Positions 53,587 through 61,437 are shown, counted from the stretch's first letter. The stretch: 64,000 nucleotides of DNA from Algibacter pacificus (GCF_008033385.1 NZ_VOGY01000013.1:1-64000), one strand, 5' to 3'. Numbers and translations are program-made. Notes: a model not told the origin generated them from the letters alone.

Positions 53587-53767
53587 ACTTCCGAACATAT
53601 AACCACATTTTGAACAAACATTAAACAATCGAACAATTAAAGGATTAAGATAATTGAAAATAATATTCGTTATCTCATTCAACTGCACAAAACCATCATT
53701 AAGTCCAAGTATTCCTTAACTCAAGTCTTTGTTTGTTTCATTTCACTAACAAATATTAAAGACCACT

Positions 53768-53967
53768 TTTCCCCACCACCCAAGAAATAGGATATAAAAA
53801 AATAGGTTTAAGAAAATTAGTACTACGCCATAGCATATTGCTTTTTCTCGTTCCTCAAAAAAACAAAAAGCTATCGTCTAAAAGTCCTGTATAAGTATTA
53901 ATTTAAATGCTGTTTTATCAAACAACTATTTAACCCAATACCCATACAAGCGCTTCATCCAACGCTC
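53768..53967. repeat. Diverged cassette repeat, copy 3
   Basis: TTTCCCCACCACCCA, later ATAGCATATTGCTT and CATCCAACGCTC, in the same order as in copy 2 but with ~150 bp less in between. Confidence 0.5.
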
Positions 53968-54195
53968 AAAAACGAACTATAACCTATTTTTTTAAGTGTT
54001 ATTTCCCCAGAAAAGTTGAATTTATTGTTCCATGTAATATATATAATTAAGTCCAATCCATACATAATTTTTTACTAATAAAACATACATTTTTTAAAAT
54101 ATATCAAAAAATATAAACCAAACAAATTGACATTTTTTTTATAAAAAAGTTTGTTATATTGTTGTAATAACCACCTCAAAAACAATTAATTAGTC

Positions 54196-54627
54196 ATGAA
54201 AATAAATAAGCCACCGAAAGTATTTTTAGGTCATTTATATTTAGAATATACAGGTAATAATCTAGTATACATAAATACCAATGACGTAAGTGCTTTTCAA
54301 GATATTCATTTTTTGGAGTTTTTTCTAGTTAATTCAGAAATACGTGTTGTTTGCTGTTTTAAAATTGATTTGTTAGGTGTAAAGTGCCTCATTGATTTTG
54401 CTACACTATCTATATATAAATATGATAATGCTACAAAAGAGTATAAATATGATGACTACTCGCTCATATCGGAATATTTCCCTCATACAAATAGAGACAT
54501 CACTATGATAGCAGGTAAATTACAACTATACAATCCTATTAGCGCAACAGATGGTAGAAACGAAACCTTTAATTTTAATCTAGTTTTCGATAAAAAAGAA
54601 GAAATAATTAACCTCTTTAAATATTAA
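54196..54627 (+). CDS. Unknown 143-residue island protein
   Basis: Beta-rich protein with no signal peptide or membrane helix (KVFLGHLYLEYTGNNLVYIN, FFLVNSEIRVVCCFKIDLLG). Two adjacent cysteines sit near residue 53. I know no family. It begins after the repeat-rich stretch and is followed three bases later by the nuclease-like gene, so the two form one transcriptional unit. By arrangement it could be an antitoxin, inhibitor or accessory factor of the next protein; sequence alone does not show this. Confidence 0.55.
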   Translation: MKINKPPKVFLGHLYLEYTGNNLVYINTNDVSAFQDIHFLEFFLVNSEIRVVCCFKIDLLGVKCLIDFATLSIYKYDNATKEYKYDDYSLISEYFPHTNRDITMIAGKLQLYNPISATDGRNETFNFNLVFDKKEEIINLFKY

Positions 54628-54630
54628 CTT

Positions 54631-55254
54631 ATGGACTTAAAAATCATTGAAAAAGAAATAAATAAAATTTGGTCTTCGCTAGAAGTGGCCTTAAATCAAA
54701 GTGTAATTACGATTTCATCAGAAAAAACGTTAGTCTTTAAATTTGCATGGTCATTAGCTTCTAATCGTGTTTTAAACGTAACAAATATTGATTTTGAGAA
54801 AGACCTTTTTAAAGCCAATTTTAAAGATGGTAAGTTTCTTGATTTGTACTTTGAGATTGTCGATAAAAATAAAGTATATCGTATAGGTATTGAGTTTAAA
54901 TTCCCACACAAAAAGGAAAGTAATTCTGGAGGTAAACAAATAAGAATGAAAATTATAAATGATTTAAAGAAAATAGATAATCTTATACAAAGTAATTCAG
55001 TTGATTTAGGTGTTTTTTTATGTGCAACAAATGAAGATTACTATCTGAATTTAGACAAAAAAGTCAGAACAGAAAATGAATTTGCTACTTGTCATGGTAA
55101 AACTTATAATACTGAATCTTATTATCCTACAACTGCTGGTTATTCACATATAATTAGACCGAGTAATAATATTGTTTTTAATTGGCGTAATATCCATTTA
55201 ATATCGCCGACATATTTTTCATTTTTAAATCCTATCTTTATTAAAACACCATAA
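54631..55254 (+). CDS. PD-(D/E)xK nuclease-like protein
   Basis: 207 residues. A helical start (IEKEINKIWSSLEVALNQ) with Glu, then Asp71 (KFLDLYFEIVD) and Glu88-Phe-Lys90 (YRIGIEFKFPHKK) give the D...ExK arrangement of restriction-like nucleases. It is followed by an amphipathic helix (RMKIINDLKKIDNLIQ) and the strand DLGVFLCATNEDYYLN, also usual in the fold. The end (~150-207) is unlike known families I can name. Cotranscribed with the 143-residue gene. A defence or toxin nuclease is plausible; not proven. The 267-bp gap after it contains no gene. Confidence 0.6.
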   Translation: MDLKIIEKEINKIWSSLEVALNQSVITISSEKTLVFKFAWSLASNRVLNVTNIDFEKDLFKANFKDGKFLDLYFEIVDKNKVYRIGIEFKFPHKKESNSGGKQIRMKIINDLKKIDNLIQSNSVDLGVFLCATNEDYYLNLDKKVRTENEFATCHGKTYNTESYYPTTAGYSHIIRPSNNIVFNWRNIHLISPTYFSFLNPIFIKTP

Positions 55255-55521
55255 AATAGATAGTTATTAAAAAAAAAAGGAAGCAAATATATGTGGCTAT
55301 CTCAGCCAGCCGCACAAGGCTATAAAGTTCAAGCCCTAAAGGGTTTTGAATAAAACTTTTTTCAAGCAATTTTATTTTTCATTTAAACATTATAACTCAA
55401 AAAACTTTTATCCAAAAAACTTGACAGCCTTACCCACGCCACAACAACTGTAGCTATCTTTTTTTTCTTTTCAAAAAAATAATGTAGCGAAGCGTAGCGA
55501 GCAATTTTAAATTGGATAGCT

Positions 55522-55953
55522 ATGTCAACTTTTGAACTAAAAACACACCGTACAGGAAAAACTTACTCAAACCCTCATTTTTTCATCCTAAATAAAGGTC
55601 TAAACAGCGGAAAACCCCTCTCAAATCCTTGTCCTAATTGTTTTGTAGTGCAAACTTCAACCGAAAAAGAAAAAAACACGCTGTTTCATTTATCTATGAT
55701 GCTACAAATAGGCGGTTTTTACGCTTATTATTTAAAAGGAAGTGTTATTCCGTTTATCTCAATAGATGATTGTAGAAACACGCTTAAAAAAGGTGTTAAA
55801 TTCAATAAGAGTAGTGGTTTTGAGTTTCAAAAGAGCATTAAAGTTGTGGCTAGTATTAGTAAAAAACAACAAGAACTTAAAGAAACAATAATTAAGCTCG
55901 AAAATCTAAAATTATCATTTGCAAACTCTTTAATTCAGCTAGGTTTTAAGTAG
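55522..55953 (+). CDS. DUF6943-type protein
   Basis: 143 residues. Starts MSTFELKTHRTGKTYSNPHFFILNKG (in parts: FELKTHRTGKTYSNPHFFIL), then SNPCPNCFVVQTSTEKEKN with a CPNC pair, MLQIGGFYAYYLKGSVIPFI and a coiled C-terminus. This matches my memory of DUF6943, a small Bacteroidota family of unknown role that often lies just before a DUF6266 gene, as here. No signal peptide. The pair may be a unit of its own within the island. Confidence 0.65.
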   Translation: MSTFELKTHRTGKTYSNPHFFILNKGLNSGKPLSNPCPNCFVVQTSTEKEKNTLFHLSMMLQIGGFYAYYLKGSVIPFISIDDCRNTLKKGVKFNKSSGFEFQKSIKVVASISKKQQELKETIIKLENLKLSFANSLIQLGFK

Positions 55954-56110
55954 TCGATAGTAATTTAGTGTAGATGGTAGTAATCTATTGTATATCGGTA
56001 TTTTAACTCGTTGTATTTTATTATATGACCGTATATTAGTTAGAGTTTTAAAGTCTATATCATGTCCGTACCAAATCCGAATGTATGTTAATTTTAAATA
56101 TTTTATAAGT

Positions 56111-56752
56111 ATGGGGAAGATAGCCCAAGGTATTTTAGGAGGTTTCTCTGGTAAAGTAGGAACCGTAGTAGGTGGAAGATGGAAAAACATTGATTACATC
56201 AGAGCAAAACCAGTAAGTGTAGCCAATCCACGAACAGAAGGACAGGTAAATCAACGTAATAAGTTTTCAGCTACGTTGGAATACCTTCAGCCAAATTTAA
56301 GTTTTATTCGAAAAGGATATAAATCTTATGCTGTAGGTAAAACAGAATTCAATGCAGCGATGTCTTATGTGTTGAATAATGCAATTTCGGGTACTGCACC
56401 CAACTTTACGGTTGATTATTCTTTAGCTCTATTAAGTAGGGGTAATTTAGCAGGTGTGGTTAATGGTACAACAGATTTAACTGTAGCAGGACAAGTTGCT
56501 TTTGGTTGGGATGATAACTCAACAGGAGGAAATGCTAATGCAACAGATAAAGCGATGTTGTTAGTTTACAATCCAAGTAAAAAAGAATCAATTTCAATAC
56601 TTGATGGTGCAGATAGAACGGTAGGAACAGAAGTTGTAACTATTCCAAATGCTTATGCAGGTGATACAGTAGAGCTTTTTATGGCGTTTATTACTGATGA
56701 TGGAGGTCAAGTTTCTAACAGTGTATATTTAGGCTCTGGTACGGCTTCATAG
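56111..56752 (+). CDS. DUF6266-family protein
   Basis: 213 residues from ATG 56111 (MGKIAQGILGGFSGKVGTVV); the frame is open 123 bp further upstream, but the family begins at this Met. Family features: GKVGTVVGGRWKNIDYIRAKP, NPRTEGQVNQRNKFSATLEYLQ and VGKTEFNAAMSYVLNNAISG. The rest is beta-rich, with a C-terminal Ig/fibronectin-like half (VELFMAFITDDGGQVSNSVYLG). DUF6266 is widespread in Bacteroidota, of unknown function. Cytoplasmic or released without a signal peptide. It is the last gene of the element and has its own terminator. Confidence 0.8.
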   Translation: MGKIAQGILGGFSGKVGTVVGGRWKNIDYIRAKPVSVANPRTEGQVNQRNKFSATLEYLQPNLSFIRKGYKSYAVGKTEFNAAMSYVLNNAISGTAPNFTVDYSLALLSRGNLAGVVNGTTDLTVAGQVAFGWDDNSTGGNANATDKAMLLVYNPSKKESISILDGADRTVGTEVVTIPNAYAGDTVELFMAFITDDGGQVSNSVYLGSGTAS

Positions 56753-56778
56753 ATTTGTTTTTTAAATATACATTGTTT

Positions 56779-56810
56779 AAAACCGTTACATAAATTGTAG
56801 CGGTTTTTTT
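56779..56810 (+). terminator. Intrinsic terminator of the DUF6266 gene
   Basis: AAAACCGTTACA (56779-56790) against TGTAGCGGTTTT (56796-56807) with one G-T pair, 5-nt loop, then T residues. Confidence 0.85.
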
Positions 56811-56814
56811 TATT

Positions 56815-56834
56815 AGCACACAAATCAGCACACA
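56815..56834 (+). repeat. Right pair of integrase arm-type repeats
   Basis: AGCACACA at 56815-56822 and 56827-56834, again 12 bp apart; one base differs from the left pair within the shared 20 bp. About 45 bp inside the right end of the element. Confidence 0.6.
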
Positions 56835-56840
56835 AAATTC

Positions 56841-56877
56841 AAAAACCCTTACAAACACACGGTTTATAAGGGTTTTT
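56841..56877 (-). terminator. Element-supplied terminator for tRNA-Phe
   Basis: AAAAACCCTTA (56841-56851) against TAAGGGTTTTT (56867-56877), 15-nt loop; T-rich on the minus strand directly after the tRNA-Phe CCA end. Confidence 0.8.
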
Positions 56878-56892
56878 TGGTGGTGCCTCCAG
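56878..56892. repeat. Right attachment repeat (attR core)
   Basis: TGGTGGTGCCTCCAG, identical to 38078-38092; here it is part of the tRNA-Phe gene (its last 15 bases including CCA). Confidence 0.85.
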
Positions 56893-56953
56893 GAATCGAA
56901 CCAGGGACACAAGGATTTTCAGTCCTTTGCTCTACCAACTGAGCTAAGGCACC
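56878..56953 (-). tRNA. tRNA-Phe (GAA)
   Basis: 76 nt with encoded CCA (56880-56878). The 7-bp acceptor stem GGTGCCT/AGGCACC, the D arm (GCTC...GAGC), the anticodon arm AAGGA-CTGAAAA-TCCTT with anticodon GAA, and the T arm with TTCGATT all fold. The T stem has one U-U mismatch (positions 51-63). It serves as the integration site of the 18.8-kb element; its last 15 bases are duplicated at 38078. Confidence 0.95.
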
Positions 56954-57135
56954 ATTGCTTTGCTAAGCGGTTGCAAATATATACTCCTTTTTGATATCTG
57001 CCAAAACATTTTTGAAAAAAAAATAAAATAAATTGTATTTAACTGATGTCCTTAGTTTTAGAAATAAAAATATTTTTATAATATCAATCTGTTAGATTAA
57101 AGTCGCTTTTGTAATTTTACATTTTTATTAAACTT

Positions 57136-57864
57136 ATGTATTTAATTATCGATATAGGAAATTCCTTTGTAAAACTTGCTGTTTTTGAAGAAGACTTACT
57201 TAAAAGCAAACAAGTAGTAGATTTAAATAATTTCCTAAAAGAAGTTAGAACACTGAAAAACAAATATTTAAACATAAAAAAAGCAATAATCTCATCCGTT
57301 GGAAATTTAACCAATAGTGATACCAATGCTTTAAGTAAATTATTCGATTTAACCATTTTAAATAGCGCGACAAAGCTTCCCTTCTCCAATTTATACAAAA
57401 CCCCAGCAACACTTGGTGTAGACCGAATAGCTTTAGTTTGTGCTTCAATAAAACAATTTCCACATAAAAATGCGTTAATAATCGATGCCGGTACTTGCAT
57501 AACCTACGATTTTATAACCGCCAACAATGATTATTTAGGTGGGGCTATTTCTCCAGGATTACGTATGCGATATGCCTCGTTAAATAATTTAACAGCAAAT
57601 TTACCGTTATTAAATACAGAAATACCAAAATCTATTATAGGAAACTCTACTAAATCAGCGATACATTCCGGAGTAGTCTATGGCGTTTTAAACGAAATTG
57701 AAGGAAATATTGCTACATATAAAGAAAAATATTCAGATTTAACAATTATTTTAACAGGAGGAGATAGTAATTTCTTGTCTAAACAATTAAAAAGTAGCAT
57801 ATTTGTCAACTCTAATTTCCTTTTAGAAGGACTTTACTATATTTTAAAATACAACTCAAATTAA
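57136..57864 (+). CDS. coaX: Type III pantothenate kinase
   Basis: 242 residues. First step of coenzyme A synthesis, phosphorylating pantothenate; the type III enzyme needs a monovalent cation. ASKHA-fold motifs: LIIDIGNSFVKLAVFE (phosphate 1, Asp6), ATLGVDRIALVCA (~95-107), IIDAGTCITYDFI (phosphate 2, ~118-130), YLGGAISPGLRMRYASL and ILTGGDSNFL (adenosine motif). Start of an operon: its stop overlaps the next ATG by one base. Core chromosome gene flanking the island. Confidence 0.96.
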   Translation: MYLIIDIGNSFVKLAVFEEDLLKSKQVVDLNNFLKEVRTLKNKYLNIKKAIISSVGNLTNSDTNALSKLFDLTILNSATKLPFSNLYKTPATLGVDRIALVCASIKQFPHKNALIIDAGTCITYDFITANNDYLGGAISPGLRMRYASLNNLTANLPLLNTEIPKSIIGNSTKSAIHSGVVYGVLNEIEGNIATYKEKYSDLTIILTGGDSNFLSKQLKSSIFVNSNFLLEGLYYILKYNSN

Positions 57865-59156
57865 TGATAAAAAAACTTGTAATCGTTTTTATTGCTCTTA
57901 TCGCAATACAAAGTTACGGACAAGAAGGAACGGCGTCTCCGTACTCTTTTTACGGTATTGGAAGCCTGAAATTTAAAGGAACAGTAGAAAACCGAAGCAT
58001 GGGTGGCTTAAGCATCTATACAGATAGCATCCATGTTAACCTGAGAAATCCTGCATCTTACGCCGGAAAAAATTTAGATGTTTTAAACCACGAAAGTAGA
58101 CCAGTAAAATTTACTGTTGGAGGAACATATGCAAATATTAACTTAAAAAGTAATACAAGTGAAGATAATGCAGCTGCTTCAACTTTTGATTATTTAGCGA
58201 TCTCTATCCCAATGGGAGATTTTGGTTTTGGTTTTGGCCTTATGCCATACACTGCTGTAGGTTATAAACTTGAAGCCTATAATGACGAACAAATATCAAA
58301 TCGATTTAAAGGAAAAGGCGGCTTAAATAAGGCGTTTTTAGGCTTTGGTTACCAAGCTACAAATACATTAAGTTTAGGTATCGATTTCCAATATAACTTT
58401 GGAAATATTCAAAACAGTACTATTGAATATATCTACGATAGTGATGGTAATCCTGCACAATATCAAGCTAGGGAAAACAATAGATCTGATTTAAGCGGAT
58501 TAAACATTAACCTTGGAACTACTTACAAAGTCATGATAACTGAAAAGTTAGAACTTATTGGTAGTGTAACCTATAGGCCAGAGAGCAATTTAACCTCAAA
58601 AAACGAACGTTCTTTTTCAACCATTGCAACAAACAGCTCTAATGTGGAATTTGCCATAAACACTATAGAAGGTGACCTAGGAAATTTGGCAGAAACAGAA
58701 TTGGTTTTACCCTCTAGATTATCTTATGGTTTAGGAATTGGACAACCTTACAAATGGTTTATTGGTGTTGAATCAGAATATTTAAAAACAAGTAACTTTA
58801 AAAACGCACTCTATAGTAACGGTGTTACCTATGAAGACCAAACAGCATTTAAATTAGGTGGTTTTTATATCCCTCAGTACAATTCATTCTCTAGCTATTT
58901 AAAACGTGTAGTGTACAGAGCAGGTTTACACTTTGAAAACACAGGTTTAGAAATAAAAAATGAATCGATAAAAGAGTTTGGCATGTCTTTTGGTCTAGGA
59001 TTACCAGTTGGAACTTTTTTCTCTAACGCTAATTTAGGTGTTGAAGTTGGTAAACGCGGTACCACAAACAGTAATTTAATACAAGAGAATTTTGTTAATT
59101 TCCAATTAAGTTTATCTTTGAACGATAGATGGTTTAATAAAAGAAAATTTGACTAA
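57864..59156 (+). CDS. Outer-membrane beta-barrel protein
   Basis: 430 residues. The signal peptide ends IQSYGQ (~20). The rest consists of alternating beta strands rich in Gly and aromatic residues (FGFGFGLMPYTAVGYKL, TLSLGIDFQYNFGNIQN, KLELIGSVTYRPES), as in FadL/OmpP1-like barrels. PYSFYGIGSLKFKGTVENRSMGGLSIY near the start is the form commonly found next to coaX in flavobacteria. Located in the outer membrane; the transported substance or role is unknown. Cotranscribed with coaX (TAATG overlap) and the downstream TPR and lptC genes. Confidence 0.82.
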   Translation: MIKKLVIVFIALIAIQSYGQEGTASPYSFYGIGSLKFKGTVENRSMGGLSIYTDSIHVNLRNPASYAGKNLDVLNHESRPVKFTVGGTYANINLKSNTSEDNAAASTFDYLAISIPMGDFGFGFGLMPYTAVGYKLEAYNDEQISNRFKGKGGLNKAFLGFGYQATNTLSLGIDFQYNFGNIQNSTIEYIYDSDGNPAQYQARENNRSDLSGLNINLGTTYKVMITEKLELIGSVTYRPESNLTSKNERSFSTIATNSSNVEFAINTIEGDLGNLAETELVLPSRLSYGLGIGQPYKWFIGVESEYLKTSNFKNALYSNGVTYEDQTAFKLGGFYIPQYNSFSSYLKRVVYRAGLHFENTGLEIKNESIKEFGMSFGLGLPVGTFFSNANLGVEVGKRGTTNSNLIQENFVNFQLSLSLNDRWFNKRKFD

Positions 59157-59174
59157 CAGCATAAAATTAATATC

Positions 59175-60557
59175 ATGAAAACGAAAATTACATTACTACT
59201 TACCCTTTTATTCATTGGAGTAAATGTTGGTTTTGCGCAACAAGATGAAGAGTGTATGGCAAAACTATCTATATTCCATGAGTATGTAAAATCTAAAAAT
59301 TACGATGCCGCCTACGAACCTTGGATGGCTGTAAGAAATAAATGTCCTAAATTTAATAACGCCATATATATTGACGGAGAAAAAATTTTAAAATCCAAAA
59401 TAGATAAAGTAGAAGGCACTGAGAAAGCAACCTTAATCAACGATTTATTAAAACTTTGGGAACAACGCTTAGAATACTTTCCTAGCAAAACACCAAAAGG
59501 AAAATATATGGCTATGGCTTGCCAATTAATGTATAAAAATAAATCTATATTAAACAAAACGGATGAAGAACTGTATGAAGGTTTTGATGCAGCTTACAAT
59601 ACCGATAAGGCATCCTTTACAGATGCACAAAGCTTATATACTTACTTTTCTTTAATGGTTGATTTATACGATGCTCAAAAAAAATCTGCAGCAGATTTAT
59701 TTAACAAATACGATGATGTTGTTGAGAAAGTTGAAGACGAAGTAAAATCTTCTTCCGAAAAATTAAACGTATTAATAGCAAAAGAAGAAGCTGGTACAGC
59801 ATTAACTAAAAAAGAAGGACAATATAAAAGATATTACGGTCAATTACTACTCGCATACGACCAAATTTCTTCTGGTATCGATCAAAAATTAGGAGAACGT
59901 GCTAACTGTGAAAACCTAATTCCTTTATACGAAAAAGGTTTCGAAGCAAATAAAACTAATGCTATTTGGTTACAAAGAGCAGCCGGAAAAATGTCTGAAA
60001 AAGAATGTACAGACGACCCTTTATTCTTTAAGTTAGTAAATGCTTATCATGAAATTTCGCCATCGGCTAATTCGGCATACTATTTAGGTATCTTAAAAGA
60101 TAAAGAAGGAAAAAACAGCGAAGCTATTACCTTTTACAAACAAGCTATTGACTTAGAAACCGATAATTTTAAGAAAGCTAAATTAAATAATAAAATTGGA
60201 CTTAAACTAAAAGCCAGAGGAAGCTACGGACAAGCCAGAACATATTTTAGACAATCGCTAGCCCTTAACCCTTCTAACGGTCGTCCCCACTTATCAATTG
60301 CAGCCATGTATGCGGCAAGTGCGAATAACTGTGGAGATACAACATTTAACAAAAGAGCTGTATATTGGCTGGCTGCAGACGAAGCTAGTAAGGCTGCACG
60401 TGTAGATCCAACTTTAAAAAAGGCTGCCGCTGCATCAGTAGCAAACTACGCTGCTAAAGCTCCTCAAAAAGCAGATATTTTTAGCTGCTCTTGTTCTGGG
60501 CAAAGTATTAAAATTGGATGTTGGATTGGTGCTACCGTTACAGTACCAGGAATTTAA
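59175..60557 (+). CDS. Secreted tetratricopeptide-repeat protein
   Basis: 460 residues. The signal peptide ends VGFAQ (~22). It is helical; clear TPR units occur at ~305-375 (SAYYLGILKDKEGKNSEAITFYKQAI, KARGSYGQARTYFRQSLALNP), with weaker ones before. ECTDDPLFFKLVNAYHE is typical of the flavobacterial family. The C-terminus has a Cys pair (FSCSCSGQSIKIGCWIG). Periplasmic scaffold, perhaps for outer-membrane assembly given its operon with a beta-barrel gene upstream and lptC downstream (TAATG overlap). Confidence 0.85.
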   Translation: MKTKITLLLTLLFIGVNVGFAQQDEECMAKLSIFHEYVKSKNYDAAYEPWMAVRNKCPKFNNAIYIDGEKILKSKIDKVEGTEKATLINDLLKLWEQRLEYFPSKTPKGKYMAMACQLMYKNKSILNKTDEELYEGFDAAYNTDKASFTDAQSLYTYFSLMVDLYDAQKKSAADLFNKYDDVVEKVEDEVKSSSEKLNVLIAKEEAGTALTKKEGQYKRYYGQLLLAYDQISSGIDQKLGERANCENLIPLYEKGFEANKTNAIWLQRAAGKMSEKECTDDPLFFKLVNAYHEISPSANSAYYLGILKDKEGKNSEAITFYKQAIDLETDNFKKAKLNNKIGLKLKARGSYGQARTYFRQSLALNPSNGRPHLSIAAMYAASANNCGDTTFNKRAVYWLAADEASKAARVDPTLKKAAAASVANYAAKAPQKADIFSCSCSGQSIKIGCWIGATVTVPGI

Positions 60558-61114
60558 TGAATACAACAAAAACATATCATATTTTAAACATAGTCATGCT
60601 GAGTTGCATGGCTATGTTTTTTTCATGTAACAACAGTTTAAAAGAGGTTCAAAAATTTGGAATTTCCGATAATGAACCCATTGGTGTTGCTGAAAATATA
60701 AATGCAAAAAAAACCGATTCTGGACGTGTTACCGTAAACCTGATAAGTAGTAAAATGCTAGATTTCTCTAATCGAGATTTTCCTTACACCGAATTTATCG
60801 ATAATTTTACCTTATACATATATGATGATAATGAGGACAAAAAAACAACCATTGTTGCCAACTATGCCATTATATATGACCAAACCGGATTAAATGATTT
60901 ACGCGGTAACGTTATTATTACATCAGCTGAAGGTGAAGTACTAAAATCTGAACAACTTTATTACGATCAAAAAAAAGAATGGTTATTCACCAATAATCCA
61001 GTAACTTTCAAAACAAAAACCGATGAAATTCATGGTAATGGATTCGATTCAGACACTAAACTACAACATGCCGAAGTACTGGAGGTTACAGGTCTTATCA
61101 CTTTAAAAGATTAA
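60557..61114 (+). CDS. lptC: LPS export protein LptC
   Basis: 185 residues from ATG 60557, overlapping the TPR stop by one base; a longer frame upstream lies within the TPR gene. An N-terminal anchor (HILNIVMLSCMAMFFSC) may be either a membrane helix or a lipobox with Cys30. The LptC beta-jellyroll follows: VNLISSKMLDFSNRDFPYTEF, TTIVANYAIIYDQTGLNDLRGNVIITS and EGEVLKSEQLYYDQKKEWLFT, ending with FDSDTKLQHAEVLEVTGLI. It passes lipopolysaccharide from the LptBFG exporter to LptA in the periplasm. Confidence 0.88.
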   Translation: MNTTKTYHILNIVMLSCMAMFFSCNNSLKEVQKFGISDNEPIGVAENINAKKTDSGRVTVNLISSKMLDFSNRDFPYTEFIDNFTLYIYDDNEDKKTTIVANYAIIYDQTGLNDLRGNVIITSAEGEVLKSEQLYYDQKKEWLFTNNPVTFKTKTDEIHGNGFDSDTKLQHAEVLEVTGLITLKD

Positions 61115-61222
61115 AGTTAACACTTCCATACAACGCCTTCACTTCTCTTATTTTTAGTACCTAACTAATCTATCCATTCTAAAAGAGTATTATAAATAAA
61201 ACTATCCATTTGTTATTTTAAT

Positions 61223-61230
61223 TATCTTTG
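61223..61230 (+). promoter_or_regulatory. Minus-7 box for the small membrane protein / CNNM gene pair
   Basis: TATCTTTG fits TAnnTTTG exactly, 21 bp before ATG 61252. This also argues against the upstream TTG at 61228 as start. Confidence 0.55.
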
Positions 61231-61251
61231 TATCCTGTTAAAAAATTTCTA

Positions 61252-61437
61252 ATGAACTATTTAAAATTTTCAAAATATTTATACTTGGCTTTTGCCCTTT
61301 TTCTTATTTACGATATTGTTAAAACTTGGAATATCGATAAAAGTCGTGCATACTTAAGCATATTCCTATTGGCCATAGCTATTTTTATGTTCTTTTTTAG
61401 ACGTCGATTTGAAAACAAAAGCAACAATTCCAAATAA
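61252..61437 (+). CDS. Small two-helix membrane protein
   Basis: 61 residues from ATG 61252. Two hydrophobic segments (YLYLAFALFLIYDIV and YLSIFLLAIAIFMFFF) are joined by a short loop, and the end is basic (RRRFENKSNNSK). I know no family name. Its stop is directly followed by the ATG of the CNNM/CBS gene (TAAATG, no gap), so the two are translated together and the small protein may assist its neighbour. Confidence 0.7.
   Translation: MNYLKFSKYLYLAFALFLIYDIVKTWNIDKSRAYLSIFLLAIAIFMFFFRRRFENKSNNSK

Larger units (their letters stand above)
53175..54195. other. 1-kb non-coding stretch built of diverged repeats
   Basis: No credible gene. It contains four copies of CCAACGCT (53339, 53424, 53578, 53959), three of TTTCCCCA (53233, 53768, 54002; a fourth at 51248), the pair ATAGCACATTGCTT (53352) and ATAGCATATTGCTT (53832), the pair CATCCAACGCTC (53576 and 53957), and an imperfect inverted repeat (53472-53564). 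The order TTTCCCCA - TAGCAYATTGCTT - CATCCAACGCTC occurs twice (53233-53586, 53768-53967), so this looks like decayed cassette-boundary repeats rather than random spacer. A short frame at 53287-53550 is explained by the repeats. Confidence 0.65.
38078..56892. mobile_element. 18.8-kb integrative defence island in the tRNA-Phe gene
   Basis: Bounded by exact 15-bp repeats exactly 18,800 bp apart (38078-38092 and 56878-56892), the right copy being the 3' end of an intact tRNA-Phe gene. A tyrosine integrase gene lies 183 bp inside the left end. Paired AGCACACA words near both ends look like integrase arm sites. Cargo: HTH regulators, type I restriction-modification, nuclease-like proteins, a cysteine-peptidase cassette, DUF6943 and DUF6266 proteins. 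No relaxase, type IV secretion or phage structural genes are recognisable, so transfer probably needs a helper or the element is a satellite. Flanks are core genes (DUF2911; coaX). Confidence 0.88.

Noticed and set aside
38078-56892. Reading the island as a prophage or a full ICE
   Set aside because: No capsid, portal, terminase, relaxase, coupling or type IV secretion genes are recognisable; only the integrase and HTH genes speak for mobility.
56878-56953. tRNA-Phe being damaged by the insertion because of the T-stem U-U mismatch
   Set aside because: All other stems, the anticodon and CCA are intact, and the att core is identical at both ends, so the insertion itself did not change the base; the mismatch is probably native.
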